In this document: piece after piece, positions 33,358-43,636 of the stretch
Layout: the number at the start of each line of letters is the position of its first letter
How positions within the stretch are numbered: position 1 is the stretch's first letter
Assembly (NCBI RefSeq): GCF_000956475.1
Contig: NZ_JYJB01000008.1
Span: 372,001-436,000 of the forward strand
Reading direction: 5' to 3'
Length of the DNA: 64,000 nt
DNA from: Microbacterium hydrocarbonoxydans
Lineage (GTDB): Bacteria; Actinomycetota; Actinomycetes; Actinomycetales; Microbacteriaceae
Made by a program: the position numbers and the translations under genes
Notes under the pieces: generated by a model
The model's input: only the letters and a program-made list of their open reading frames with translations
What the model was told of the DNA's origin: nothing
Databases searched by the model: none

Positions 33358-34364
33358 TCCAGGTCGAGGGAGATCAGCCCCGGCAGGTGCGCGGTCTCGG
33401 AGCGCAGCGCCTGCAGGAACTCCTCGTACGACGGGGTCATCGTCACGCGCGTCGAGCCCACGATCACGGTCATGCCGCGCCCGCCCGCCCTGTCGAGTCT
33501 GATGCGTTGCACGGGGTAGGCAGGCGGGGTGAGCCAGATGCGGCTGAGCTGCGCGTAGGGCAGTTCGGTCTCATCGAGGCGGATGCTGAGGTGACCGATC
33601 GCGATCTGCGACGGCGTCGATCGTGCCGTCCGGTAGCGCAGCGCGGCTCCGATCGCAAAGCCGATCGCTGCGACGGCGGCGAGGGGGATGAGCAGAACGA
33701 GCGCCGAGAGCTCCCCCTCGAGGAATCCGGGCGACAGGGCGAGCACGCCGACCACCGCGGCCACGGCGAACAGCACGATCGCCGTGATGAGCGAGCCACG
33801 CCCGACTCGGCGTTCCGCCGCGGCGTCGAGCCGGAACGTGGTGGGCAGCTTCGCGCGCTCGCGAGCAGCGGTCACCGGATCGGCGGCGGGCGGCTGGGCG
33901 ATCGGGGCGAGCTCCGCCATCAGCTCGTTGAACATGGTCCTGCTGTAGCCGGGCAGATCGATCAGGGTCTCGCGGCCGTCCGTCCACACGACCAGTGCCC
34001 GCGTCGTCCCGGTGCGCAGGCCGTTGGTGCGGTGCTCGGTGACCTTCGAGCGGAACGCCGTGGTCGCGCGGGGGTAGCTCTGCGTGCCGCCGGGGCGGCC
34101 GATCTCCACGGTGTCCGGCCGCACGATCACCCGGATGTTCCGCAGCCAGAAGGCGCCCACCCAGACTGCGACCGTCAGCGCGATCGCGGCGGCCAGCACG
34201 ATCTGACCGCGCGTGGAGATGTTCATGGTGCGCGGCAGCAGCACCGGGATGATGAACAGCGCCGCAGTGGAGAGCACGGCGGACAGCACGAGCGCGCCGA
34301 GAGCGATGCGCAGCGGATGCCGGCGGAACACCCGCTCGGCAGGAGCGACGGAGACGTGAGTCAT
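33354..34364 (-). CDS. Membrane protein with PH-like domain
   Basis: 336 residues. Two N-terminal helices (about 20-75), a soluble strand-rich segment (IRVIVRPDTVEIGRPGGTQS; TRALVVWTDGRETLIDLPGY), two more helices (about 190-235), and a second strand-rich segment with IRLDRAGGRGMTVIVGSTRV. The repeated TM-pair plus PH-like layout resembles bacterial PH-domain membrane proteins. ATG at 34362-34364 preferred; an in-frame GTG at 34382 is possible. Function unknown. Confidence 0.7.
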   Translation of the reverse strand: MTHVSVAPAERVFRRHPLRIALGALVLSAVLSTAALFIIPVLLPRTMNISTRGQIVLAAAIALTVAVWVGAFWLRNIRVIVRPDTVEIGRPGGTQSYPRATTAFRSKVTEHRTNGLRTGTTRALVVWTDGRETLIDLPGYSRTMFNELMAELAPIAQPPAADPVTAARERAKLPTTFRLDAAAERRVGRGSLITAIVLFAVAAVVGVLALSPGFLEGELSALVLLIPLAAVAAIGFAIGAALRYRTARSTPSQIAIGHLSIRLDETELPYAQLSRIWLTPPAYPVQRIRLDRAGGRGMTVIVGSTRVTMTPSYEEFLQALRSETAHLPGLISLDLE

Positions 34365-34500
34365 GCGCTCAGTCTGCCGCACAGCATCCGCTCCCCGCTC
34401 AGGACACCGAGCGGAATCTCGCTGACTCCGACGGTGACGGGCGCAGTGGGTACCGTGGTCTCATGCAGTGGATCGCAGGACCTGCCGACAGGATGCGCGA

Positions 34501-35601
34501 ATGAGCTTCGACGCACGCCCCCTGACCGACCCGGTCGATCCGCGCGCGGTTCGCGCGTTCGCCGCCGAGCTCCGCGCCCGCGGGGCCACGGCCATGAGCG
34601 GCGCGGCGGTCTTCGCCATCGTCGTCGTGGCGCTCATGGCGGTGATCATCGTTCCCACGCTGGCATCGGTCATGATCGCGGTCGTGTCCTCATCCGGGCG
34701 CGGGCTCGGCTGGGGCGTGATTCCGTTCGCCCTTGTCGGAATCGCGGTCGTGCTCGGCATCGTGCTGTCGCTTGTCGGCTGGCGTCGCTCCAGAGTCACG
34801 CGCTACCGCCTGAACCGCTTCGCCCAGGCGAACGGCATGGCCTACCTGGCGCGCATCGCCGACCCGCCGCTTCCCGGCATGATCTTCGGGATGGGCCGCT
34901 CGCGCGCGTCGAGCGACGTCGTCCGCGGGACCAGGCCCCGCTTCGCCGAGTTCGGCAATTATCAGTACACGACAGGTTCCGGAAAGAACTCGACCACGCA
35001 CCACTGGGGGTACGTGGCCGTGAAGCTCGATGTGCCGCTGCCGAACATCGTGCTCGACGCCAAGGGCAACAACTCCTTCGGCTCGAACCTGCCGGCGTCC
35101 TTCCGCAAGGCGCAGCGGCTCTCCCTCGAGGGCGACTTCGACCGCTACTTCGACCTGTACTGCCCCGAAGGCTATGAGCGCGACGCGCTGTATCTGTTCA
35201 CGCCCGACATCATGGCGCGCTTCGTCGACAACGCCGCCCAGCTCGATGTCGAGATCGTCGACGACTGGCTGTTCCTGTACACGCAGCGCAAGGTCTCCAC
35301 TCTCGATCCCGCCACGTGGGCGTGGCTGTTCGGCACCGTCGGTGCGCTGATCACGAAGTTCGATCAGTGGGCGCGGTGGCGAGACGACCGGCTGCTCGCG
35401 GAGCACCGCGCAGCCACGGCATCCGCCGGGATGACGACGGATGCCGGCGCCCTGCCGTTCGCGGCGCCGGCGGGGATGCTCACCCCTCCCCCGGGCGTCG
35501 CTCAGGAGGGACGTCGTCTCAAGCGCGGCGTCAGCTGGGTCACGGTCGCGGCCGCGATCGTGATCGGCGTCGTCTGGATCGCGCTGCGCCTGATCGGCTA
35601 G
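34501..35601 (+). CDS. Integral membrane protein, unknown function
   Basis: 366 residues. ATG with AGGA eight bases upstream. Two N-terminal helices (AAVFAIVVVALMAVIIVPTL and FALVGIAVVLGIVLSLVGW), a cytoplasmic domain with TRYRLNRFAQANGMAYLARI, FGNYQYTTGSGKNSTTHHWG and FDRYFDLYCPEGYERDALYL, and a C-terminal helix VTVAAAIVIGVVWIALRLIG. The RYFxLYCPEGYE segment recurs in actinobacterial proteins of this layout as far as I recall, but no function is known to me. Divergent from the previous gene. Confidence 0.75.
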   Translation: MSFDARPLTDPVDPRAVRAFAAELRARGATAMSGAAVFAIVVVALMAVIIVPTLASVMIAVVSSSGRGLGWGVIPFALVGIAVVLGIVLSLVGWRRSRVTRYRLNRFAQANGMAYLARIADPPLPGMIFGMGRSRASSDVVRGTRPRFAEFGNYQYTTGSGKNSTTHHWGYVAVKLDVPLPNIVLDAKGNNSFGSNLPASFRKAQRLSLEGDFDRYFDLYCPEGYERDALYLFTPDIMARFVDNAAQLDVEIVDDWLFLYTQRKVSTLDPATWAWLFGTVGALITKFDQWARWRDDRLLAEHRAATASAGMTTDAGALPFAAPAGMLTPPPGVAQEGRRLKRGVSWVTVAAAIVIGVVWIALRLIG

Positions 35602-35874
35602 GCGCGCCTCACACGGGCGGCAGAAGGCCACCGGCATCCGCCGTGCGATACGCACGAAAGGACGCCATCAGGCTGTCACCGAAGGGTGAGTGTGGGGGTG
35701 GGTGCTGCTTTGGGGATTAGCGCCCACCCCATCCCCCCTCGGGATCAGAAGAAGCTGGGGACCTCTTCTGCATGGCGGCCAGGCCGCCCCGCAGACGCTG
35801 TCGGCTGGGGACCGACGTATGTGCACTGCGTTCATCAACATGGTATGCCAGTGAGGGTTGCAACCGGTTGCGGG
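35602..35874. other. Intergenic region, 273 bp
   Basis: No gene seen. It contains a weak hairpin, GGGGTGGG (35695-35702) with CCCACCCC (35723-35730), which could end the rightward membrane-protein gene. A perfect 12-bp palindrome GCAACCGGTTGC (35860-35871) lies just beyond the stop of the leftward ABC operon. Confidence 0.4.
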
Positions 35875-37512
35875 TCAGCGGTTCAGCGCGGCCCATTCCG
35901 CCCGTCGTGCCGCCTGCTCCACGGGATCCGGAACCGGCAGGGAGGCGATGAGCCGTTTCGTGTACTCGTCCTTTGGTGCACCGAGCACCTCGGCCGTGCG
36001 CCCGTACTCCGCGATCTCGCCACGATGCAGCACGACCACCTTGTGGGCGAGCATGTCGACCACCGCCAGGTCGTGGGTGATGAACAGGGTCGCGAATCCG
36101 AACCGCTCCTGCACCTCGCCGAACAGCTCGAGCACCCGCGCCTGCACCGACACGTCGAGCGCGCTGGTGGGCTCGTCGGCGATCAGCAGCTTGGGGTCGA
36201 GTGCCAGAGCTCGGGCCAGCGAGGCGCGCTGACGCTGGCCGCCCGAGAGCTCGTGCGGATAGCGGTCACCGAAGGCACCGGGCAGCTGCACGGCCTCGAG
36301 CAGCTCGTCGACCCGCGGTCGCGCGTCGGACGGGTCCTTCGCCATTCCATGCACGATGAGCGGCTCAGCCACGTTCTGCGCGATCGTCAGCAGCGGGTTG
36401 AAGCTCGTCGCCGGGTCTTGGAACACGAAGCCGAGGTCCTTGCGCAGAGGCCGGAACTGCCGCTCCTTGACACCCAGCATCTGCATGCCGAGCACCTCGA
36501 GCGAGCCGTCGGAGACGGGGGTCAGACCCGCGATGGCGCGACCGATCGTGCTCTTGCCCGAGCCGCTCTCACCCACGAGGCCCACGACCTCGCCGGGCGC
36601 CAGCGTGAAGCTGACTCCGTCGACGGCGCGGAAGCCTCCTCGACCGAATCGGCCGGGGTACTCGATCACGAGGTCTTTCGCGACAACGAGGGGGGCGGCA
36701 TCCGTCTGCGGAGCCTGCCGGTCGGTGACCTCCAGGCGCGGCACCGCCGCGAGCAGACGCTGCGTGTACTCGTGCTGAGGTGCGGCGAACAGCTCCCCCA
36801 CGGGTGCGGTCTCGACGAGCTCGCCGTTCAGCATCACCGCGACCCGATCGGCGAGGTCTGCCACGACGCCCATGTTGTGCGTGATGAGCACGATGGCCGT
36901 GCCCTCCTCGTCGCGGAGGCTCCGCAGCAGGTCGAGGATCTCGGCCTGCACAGTGACGTCGAGCGCCGTGGTGGGCTCGTCGGCGATGATCACCTTCGGC
37001 TTCAGCGCGAGCGCCATCGCGATCACGATGCGCTGCTTCTGCCCGCCCGAGAACTGGTGCGGGTAGTAGTCGACACGGCGCTCGGGCTCAGGGATGCCGA
37101 CACGACGCAGCATGTCGATGGCAACGGCCCTCGCGTCCTTGCGGCCGACCCCACCGTGGGCGCGAAGCCCCTCGGCGAGCTGCCAGCCGACCGGGAACAC
37201 GGGGTTGAGCGCGCTCGACGGCTCCTGGAAGACCATGGCGGCCTTGGGCCCGCGAACGGCGCGGAGACCGGCCGGGTCGAGCCTCGTGATCTCGGTGCCG
37301 TCGAGGATGACAGCGCCGCGGGTGATCGCGGTCTCGGGCAGGAGGCCCAGGATCGTGCGCGCGGTGACGGTCTTGCCGCTGCCCGATTCGCCGACGATCG
37401 CGAGCACTTCGCCCGGCTGCACCTCGAGCGTCACGCCGCGCACGGCCTGCACGTCGCCGCCGTCGGTCGCGAACGTGATGCTCAGGTCGCGGATGTCCAC
37501 TGCGGTCGTCAT
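35875..37512 (-). CDS. Peptide ABC transporter, fused dual ATPase (DppD-DppF)
   Basis: 545 residues, two complete nucleotide-binding domains. NBD1: GESGSGKTVTARTILGLLPE, FSGGQKQRIVIAMALALKPK, VIIADEPTTALDVT, ITHNMGVVADLAD. NBD2: GESGSGKSTIGRAIAGLTP, LSGGQRQRASLARALALDPK, LLIADEPTSALDVS, FITHDLAVVDML. Each carries the HEYTQRLLAAVP or KDEYTKRLIASLP extension of peptide transporters. The ATG overlaps the permease stop by one base (TGATG). Unlike the first importer, both ATPases are in one chain. Confidence 0.92.
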   Translation of the reverse strand: MTTAVDIRDLSITFATDGGDVQAVRGVTLEVQPGEVLAIVGESGSGKTVTARTILGLLPETAITRGAVILDGTEITRLDPAGLRAVRGPKAAMVFQEPSSALNPVFPVGWQLAEGLRAHGGVGRKDARAVAIDMLRRVGIPEPERRVDYYPHQFSGGQKQRIVIAMALALKPKVIIADEPTTALDVTVQAEILDLLRSLRDEEGTAIVLITHNMGVVADLADRVAVMLNGELVETAPVGELFAAPQHEYTQRLLAAVPRLEVTDRQAPQTDAAPLVVAKDLVIEYPGRFGRGGFRAVDGVSFTLAPGEVVGLVGESGSGKSTIGRAIAGLTPVSDGSLEVLGMQMLGVKERQFRPLRKDLGFVFQDPATSFNPLLTIAQNVAEPLIVHGMAKDPSDARPRVDELLEAVQLPGAFGDRYPHELSGGQRQRASLARALALDPKLLIADEPTSALDVSVQARVLELFGEVQERFGFATLFITHDLAVVDMLAHKVVVLHRGEIAEYGRTAEVLGAPKDEYTKRLIASLPVPDPVEQAARRAEWAALNR

Positions 37513-38507
37513 CACTGCACCTCTCCCAGGTCTTCGCGGGTCACCGGCTGCGTGGCAGCGACGGCATCCGCCGGCGTCGTGCCTCGTCCTGCTCGGCGGC
37601 GCGCCCGCAGGCGCGGGTCGGCGAGATCGTTCAGGCTCTCGCCGATGAGCGTGATGCCGAGAACGACGCTCACGATCGCGAGCCCCGGCGGGATCGCCGT
37701 CCACCAGATGCCGGCGGCGACGTCGCTGATGGACTTGTTCAGATCGAAGCCCCACTCGGCGGCTGCGGTCGGCTCGATGCCGAAGCCGAGGAAGCCGAGC
37801 GCCGCCAGTGTCGAGATCGCCTCTGCCGCGTTCAGCGTGACGATGAGCGGCAGGGTGCGGGTGGAGTTGCGCAGCACATGCCGGAACATGATGCGGTTCG
37901 TGGAGGCGCCGATCACCCTGGCCGACTCGACGAACGCCTCGGCCTTCACGCGAAGCACCTCGGAGCGCACGACGCGGAAGTACTGGGGAACGAAGACCAC
38001 GGTGATCGACACGGCCGCGGCGAGCACGCCGGGCCAGAGACCCGACTGGCCTCCGCTGATCGCGATGGCCGCGACGATCGCGAGGAGCAGCGTCGGGAAC
38101 GCGTAGATCGCATCGGCGACGACGACGAGCACGCGGTCGACCCAGCCGCCGAGATAGCCGGAGACGAGCCCCAGGAGCACACCGATCACGACCGAGAGAG
38201 CGACCGCGACGACGATGACCAGCAGCGCGGTACGCGAACCCCAGATCACCCGGGAGAGCACGTCGTAGCCGCCGACGGTGGTGCCGAGCAGGTGGGCGCC
38301 GCTCGGCGCCTGCTGCGCGCCGAAGTTGCCGTCAGGCCCCTTGAGCTGGTCGTAGCTGTACGGCGCGATCCACGGCGCCAGCAGCGCGGTGAGCAGGAAC
38401 AGGCCCGTCAGCACGAGGCCGGCGACCAGCATCCCGCGTTGGAGTCCGACGCTCTGCCTGAGCTGATGGATCACCGGAAGACGGTCGAAGAGCGAGGGCT
38501 TCGCCAT
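37512..38507 (-). CDS. Peptide ABC transporter permease (DppC-like)
   Basis: 331 residues, about six helices. GLVLTGLFLLTALLAPWIAP, DVLSRVIWGSRTALLVIVVA, EAA-loop ESARVIGASTNRIMFRHVLR, and the ending LIGESLNDLADPRLRARRRAG. Start 1 bp after the upstream permease gene region (stop at 38509). Confidence 0.9.
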   Translation of the reverse strand: MAKPSLFDRLPVIHQLRQSVGLQRGMLVAGLVLTGLFLLTALLAPWIAPYSYDQLKGPDGNFGAQQAPSGAHLLGTTVGGYDVLSRVIWGSRTALLVIVVAVALSVVIGVLLGLVSGYLGGWVDRVLVVVADAIYAFPTLLLAIVAAIAISGGQSGLWPGVLAAAVSITVVFVPQYFRVVRSEVLRVKAEAFVESARVIGASTNRIMFRHVLRNSTRTLPLIVTLNAAEAISTLAALGFLGFGIEPTAAAEWGFDLNKSISDVAAGIWWTAIPPGLAIVSVVLGITLIGESLNDLADPRLRARRRAGRGTTPADAVAATQPVTREDLGEVQ

Positions 38508-38508
38508 G

Positions 38509-39612
38509 TCAGTACCTCACCCTCGGGTCGACGAACGCGGCGATGATATCGACCACGAAGTTGGTGACCGCGACGATCACGGCGATCATCGCGACGATGC
38601 CCTGCACGGCCACGAAGTCGCGAGCGCTCAGGTAGGCCGCGAGCTGGAAGCCGAGACCCTTCCACTCGAAGGTCGTCTCCGTGAGCACGGCGCCGCCGAG
38701 CATGAGGGCGATCTGCAGGCCGATCACCGTGATGATCGGGATGAGGGCGGGGCGGTAGGCGTGCGTACGGACCAGGCGTCCCTCGCTGACGCCCCGCGAG
38801 CGGGCGGCGTCGATGTAGGGCATGTTGTAGGTGCCGATCAGGTTCGTGCGCACGAGGCGCAGGAAGATGCCGGCGGTCAGCAGACCGAGAGTCGCTGCCG
38901 GGAGGATGGCGTGCAGCAGCACGTCTTGCACGTACGCCGCGTTGCCCGAGGCGATCGCGTCGATCAGGTAGATGCCGGTGCCATCCTTCAGCGCGATCTC
39001 GGTGCGCACGTTGGCGCGACCCGAGACGGGCAGCCACCCCAGCCACACGGAGAAGACGAGTTTGGCGACCAGTCCCGAGAAGAACACGGGTGTCGCGTAG
39101 AAGAGGATCGCCGAGACGCGGAGCGAGGCGTCGGGCCAGCGGTCGCGCTTGGCGGCGGCCACCATGCCCAGGGGGATGCCGACGACGAACGCGATGATCA
39201 GCGCGTAGATCACGAGCTCGAGCGTGGCAGAGCCGTACGTGAGGAGCACTTCGGTCACGGGCATGCGGTTGCCGGTGAGCGTGGTGCCGAAGTCGAATGT
39301 GAGGATCTGGCCGAGGTACTCGAAGTACTGCACCAGCACCGGCCGGTCGTATCCGGCGGCGTGGATGCGCTCGGCGAGCTGATCGGGTGTGAGCTGTCCG
39401 CCGAGCGCCGTGGTGATCGGGTCGCCGGTGAGGCGGATCAGGAAGAAGACGACCGTGACGAGGATGAGCACGGTGGGGATCATCAGCAGGAAGCGGATGA
39501 GGATGTAGCGCCCGAGCGACGTTCCGCCGGATCGGCGGCGAGCGGTGCGGGCGGGTGGGATGCCGTCGGCCGGGGTTGTCCCGGCGGACGACGCAGCGAC
39601 GTTGCTCGTCAT
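38509..39612 (-). CDS. Peptide ABC transporter permease (DppB-like)
   Basis: 367 residues. After an Ala/Thr-rich N-tail comes YILIRFLLMIPTVLILVTVV, LTGDPITTALGG, EAA-loop YIDAARSRGVSEGRLVRTHA, and the ending VDIIAAFVDPRVRY. Usual OppB/DppB fold. An intercistronic hairpin (39638-39682) separates it from the substrate-binding-protein gene. Confidence 0.9.
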   Translation of the reverse strand: MTSNVAASSAGTTPADGIPPARTARRRSGGTSLGRYILIRFLLMIPTVLILVTVVFFLIRLTGDPITTALGGQLTPDQLAERIHAAGYDRPVLVQYFEYLGQILTFDFGTTLTGNRMPVTEVLLTYGSATLELVIYALIIAFVVGIPLGMVAAAKRDRWPDASLRVSAILFYATPVFFSGLVAKLVFSVWLGWLPVSGRANVRTEIALKDGTGIYLIDAIASGNAAYVQDVLLHAILPAATLGLLTAGIFLRLVRTNLIGTYNMPYIDAARSRGVSEGRLVRTHAYRPALIPIITVIGLQIALMLGGAVLTETTFEWKGLGFQLAAYLSARDFVAVQGIVAMIAVIVAVTNFVVDIIAAFVDPRVRY

Positions 39613-39637
39613 ATGAAGGGTCCTTCGCGCAGATCAA

Positions 39638-39682
39638 CGACCCCGCCGGCTTCGACTCGGCGAGCGGAAGCGGACGGGGTCG
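39638..39682 (-). terminator. Intercistronic hairpin between binding protein and permease
   Basis: 8-bp stem CGACCCCG (39638-39645) / CGGGGTCG (39675-39682) with a GC-rich interior that can fold further. Such hairpins commonly lower downstream expression or protect the binding-protein mRNA. Confidence 0.45.
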
Positions 39683-39693
39683 TGATCGTGATG

Positions 39694-41328
39694 CTACTTG
39701 GTGATGGAGGCGAAACGCAGCTTGAACGACGCGTCGAGGGTCACGCCGTCGACGTCGGTGCCGGCGATCGCGACCTGGGCGCCCTGCAGCAGCGGAACCG
39801 TCGACAGGTCACCCGCGACGAGCTCCTGGATCTTCTCGATGTCGGCCTTGCGCGCGTCGGCATCCGGCTCGACAGCCTGCTTGAGGATCAGGTCGTTCAC
39901 CTCGGGGTTGTCGTAGTGGTTGCCGAGGAAGTTCTCCTTGAGGAAGAACGGCGTGAGGTAGTTGTCGGCGTCGGAGTAGTCCGGGAACCAGCCGAGCTGG
40001 TACGCGGGGTAGACGTCGGCGGTGCGGTCCTCGGAGTACTGCACCCACTCGGTCGACTTGAGGTCGACCTCGAACAGGCCGGACTCCTCGAGCTGCGACT
40101 TGACCAGGGCGTACTCGTCACCCGAAGAGGGGCCGTAGTGGTCGGGGCTGTACTGCAGGCTCAGCTTCACCGGGGTGGTGACGCCCGCCGCCTCGAGGGT
40201 CGCCTTCGCCTTGTCGGCATCCGGGGCGCCGTTGCCGTCTCCGTACAGGCCCTTCAGAGCCTCGGTCGCACCGGCGAAGCCTTCGGGGACGTAGGAGTAC
40301 AGCGGGGTGTAGGTGCCCTTGTAGACCTGCTCCGAGATCGCGTCGCGGTCGATCAGGTCGGCCACGGCCTGGCGGACGGCGAGAGCCTTGGCCGGGTCGG
40401 CGTCGGCGGTCGTCGCACCGTAGGGCTGCGTGTTGAAGTTGAACACGATGTAGCGGATCTCGCCGCCGGGGCCGTCGATGACCTGAACCTTGTCGTTGCC
40501 CTTGAGGTCTTCGACGTCGGTGGCCGACAGGCTGCGGTAGGCGACGTCGACATCGCCCTGCTGCACGGCGAGCTTGAGGTTCGAGGACTCGGCGAAGTAG
40601 CTGAGCACGACGCTGCTGTTGACCGGTGCGTCGATCAGGCCCTTGTAGTTCTCGTTCGGAGTGAACTCGACGGTCTTGTTGAAGTCGTACGAGGAGATCA
40701 CGTACGGACCGCCGAACGCATTCGCCTTGACGATGTCGTCATCTGAGGTGAGCGCGTCTGCCGAGAACACCTCGTCGTCGACGATCGCACCCGGGAAGCT
40801 GGTGAGGATGTACGGGAAGACCTGGTCGTTCTCGGTCTTCAGGTGGAAGACGACCGTGGTGTCATCCTTGGCCTCGACGCTGTCGAGGTTGTACAGCAGG
40901 CTCGAGGCGCCGTTCGGGTCGGCGATCTTGATGTTGCGGTCGAACGAGAACTTCACGTCAGACGACGTGAGGTCGTTGCCGTTGGCCCACTTCAGGCCCT
41001 TGGGGAGAGTGACGGTGTACTCGGTCGGCGAGGTGAACTCGGCCGTCTCGGCGAGGTCGGGGACGACCTCGGTGCTGTTGTAGTCGGTGTTCACCAGGTA
41101 CGGGAACACCTGGGTCTGCACCGCGAGCGAGCCGTTGTCGTAGGAGCCGGCCGGGTCGAGGGTGGTGACCTTGTCGGTGGTGCCGACGATGATGTCGCCG
41201 CCCTTGGCGTCACCCCCGCCGCCGTTGTCGCCGCCGCCGGATGCGCAGCCGGCGAGGACCAGGGATGCGACGCCGAGGGCGCCGACGGCGAGGCCGAGGC
41301 GGCCACGCGTGGTTTTACGCAGAGACAT
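39694..41328 (-). CDS. Peptide ABC transporter substrate-binding lipoprotein (DppA-like)
   Basis: 544 residues from the ATG at 41326-41328 (GGGGAG six bases upstream). Lipobox LVLAGCASGG. Family-5 solute-binding fold: IIVGTTDKVTTLDPAGSYDN, YTVTLPKGLKWANGNDLTSS, and LGWFPDYSDADNYLTPFFLK. Opens the second peptide-import operon. Only moderately similar to the first binding protein, so the two systems probably differ in ligand range. Confidence 0.9.
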   Translation of the reverse strand: MSLRKTTRGRLGLAVGALGVASLVLAGCASGGGDNGGGGDAKGGDIIVGTTDKVTTLDPAGSYDNGSLAVQTQVFPYLVNTDYNSTEVVPDLAETAEFTSPTEYTVTLPKGLKWANGNDLTSSDVKFSFDRNIKIADPNGASSLLYNLDSVEAKDDTTVVFHLKTENDQVFPYILTSFPGAIVDDEVFSADALTSDDDIVKANAFGGPYVISSYDFNKTVEFTPNENYKGLIDAPVNSSVVLSYFAESSNLKLAVQQGDVDVAYRSLSATDVEDLKGNDKVQVIDGPGGEIRYIVFNFNTQPYGATTADADPAKALAVRQAVADLIDRDAISEQVYKGTYTPLYSYVPEGFAGATEALKGLYGDGNGAPDADKAKATLEAAGVTTPVKLSLQYSPDHYGPSSGDEYALVKSQLEESGLFEVDLKSTEWVQYSEDRTADVYPAYQLGWFPDYSDADNYLTPFFLKENFLGNHYDNPEVNDLILKQAVEPDADARKADIEKIQELVAGDLSTVPLLQGAQVAIAGTDVDGVTLDASFKLRFASITK

Positions 41329-41467
41329 GAATCTCCCCATCTGTGAAGGTGCAGCCTCGTCTGGTGGACGGGCTCAAGGCACCATCATGCACACGCATGC
41401 ACCCGGATGCCGAGAGGCTGCCCGAATTCGTAACGAGACTGAAACCCGGCCCAGGTGGGACGCGGAT

Positions 41468-41845
41468 TCAGGCGGAGAGTCCGAAGTGCTCGAGCTCGGC
41501 GGCATCCAGCATCCGCGATCTGATCAGGAATCGCATGCCGGTGGGTCCTTCGACGCTGAACCCGGCGCCGCGCCCCGGCACCACGTCGATGGTCAGATGG
41601 GTGTATTTCCAGTACTCGAACTGCGACGCCGACATGTAGACCTCGACCGGGTCGTCGAGGCCGACCTCGAGATCTCCGAGGAGCACGTCGCCGGGCCCGG
41701 TGATGAACATGCCGATCGGGTAGCACATGGGTGATGAGCCGTCACAGCATCCTCCCGACTGATGGAACATCAGCGGCCCGTGCTGAGCGGTGAGCTTGCG
41801 GATGAGGGATGCCGCGGCATCCGTCACGTCCACCCGCTGGTACAT
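41468..41845 (-). CDS. DUF779-family protein
   Basis: 125 residues from the ATG at 41843-41845 with AAGGGAG seven bases upstream. Conserved HQSGGCCDGSSPMCYPIGMF near residue 28 and YWKYTHLTIDVVPGRGAGFS are the DUF779 signature. Three Cys and the His suggest a metal site. DUF779 genes very often follow acetaldehyde-type dehydrogenase genes, as here (ALDH 120 bp upstream), but the biochemical role is unknown to me. Confidence 0.9.
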   Translation of the reverse strand: MYQRVDVTDAAASLIRKLTAQHGPLMFHQSGGCCDGSSPMCYPIGMFITGPGDVLLGDLEVGLDDPVEVYMSASQFEYWKYTHLTIDVVPGRGAGFSVEGPTGMRFLIRSRMLDAAELEHFGLSA

Positions 41846-41885
41846 GTCAGCTCCCTTCAATTGCCGGTCGTCGCGTGCGCGAAGC

Positions 41886-41922
41886 GAGACGGAACGCAAC
41901 TCCCCATCTTGCGTTCCGTCTC
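41886..41922 (-). terminator. Strong hairpin between ALDH and DUF779 genes
   Basis: 14-bp perfect stem GAGACGGAACGCAA (41886-41899), nine-base loop, TTGCGTTCCGTCTC (41909-41922). Could terminate or attenuate the ALDH transcript before DUF779. Confidence 0.6.
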
Positions 41923-41965
41923 GTCGCTCCGCTCCTCGCTCGACGAACAGCGGCTGGTGCGGAGA

Positions 41966-43513
<1,548 letters not shown>

Positions 43514-43575
43514 CTCGGCTCCTTCGACGGTGCCGCGGGCGTCGGTGCTGCGCGGCTCTGCTCTGAAGGTAGATC

Positions 43576-43608
43576 TGCAACCGTTGCACGCTCGTGCGTC
43601 ACGTTGCA
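43576..43608. promoter_or_regulatory. Candidate operator upstream of the aldehyde dehydrogenase gene
   Basis: Perfect inverted repeat TGCAAC C GTTGCA (43576-43588) followed by an extra half-site GTTGCA at 43603-43608 and a further GGTTGCG. It lies about 65 bp upstream of the ALDH start and just beyond the end of the GAF-regulator gene. Confidence 0.5.
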
Positions 43609-43636
43609 GAAGGTTGCGCGCGGGAGCACGCGAGCG

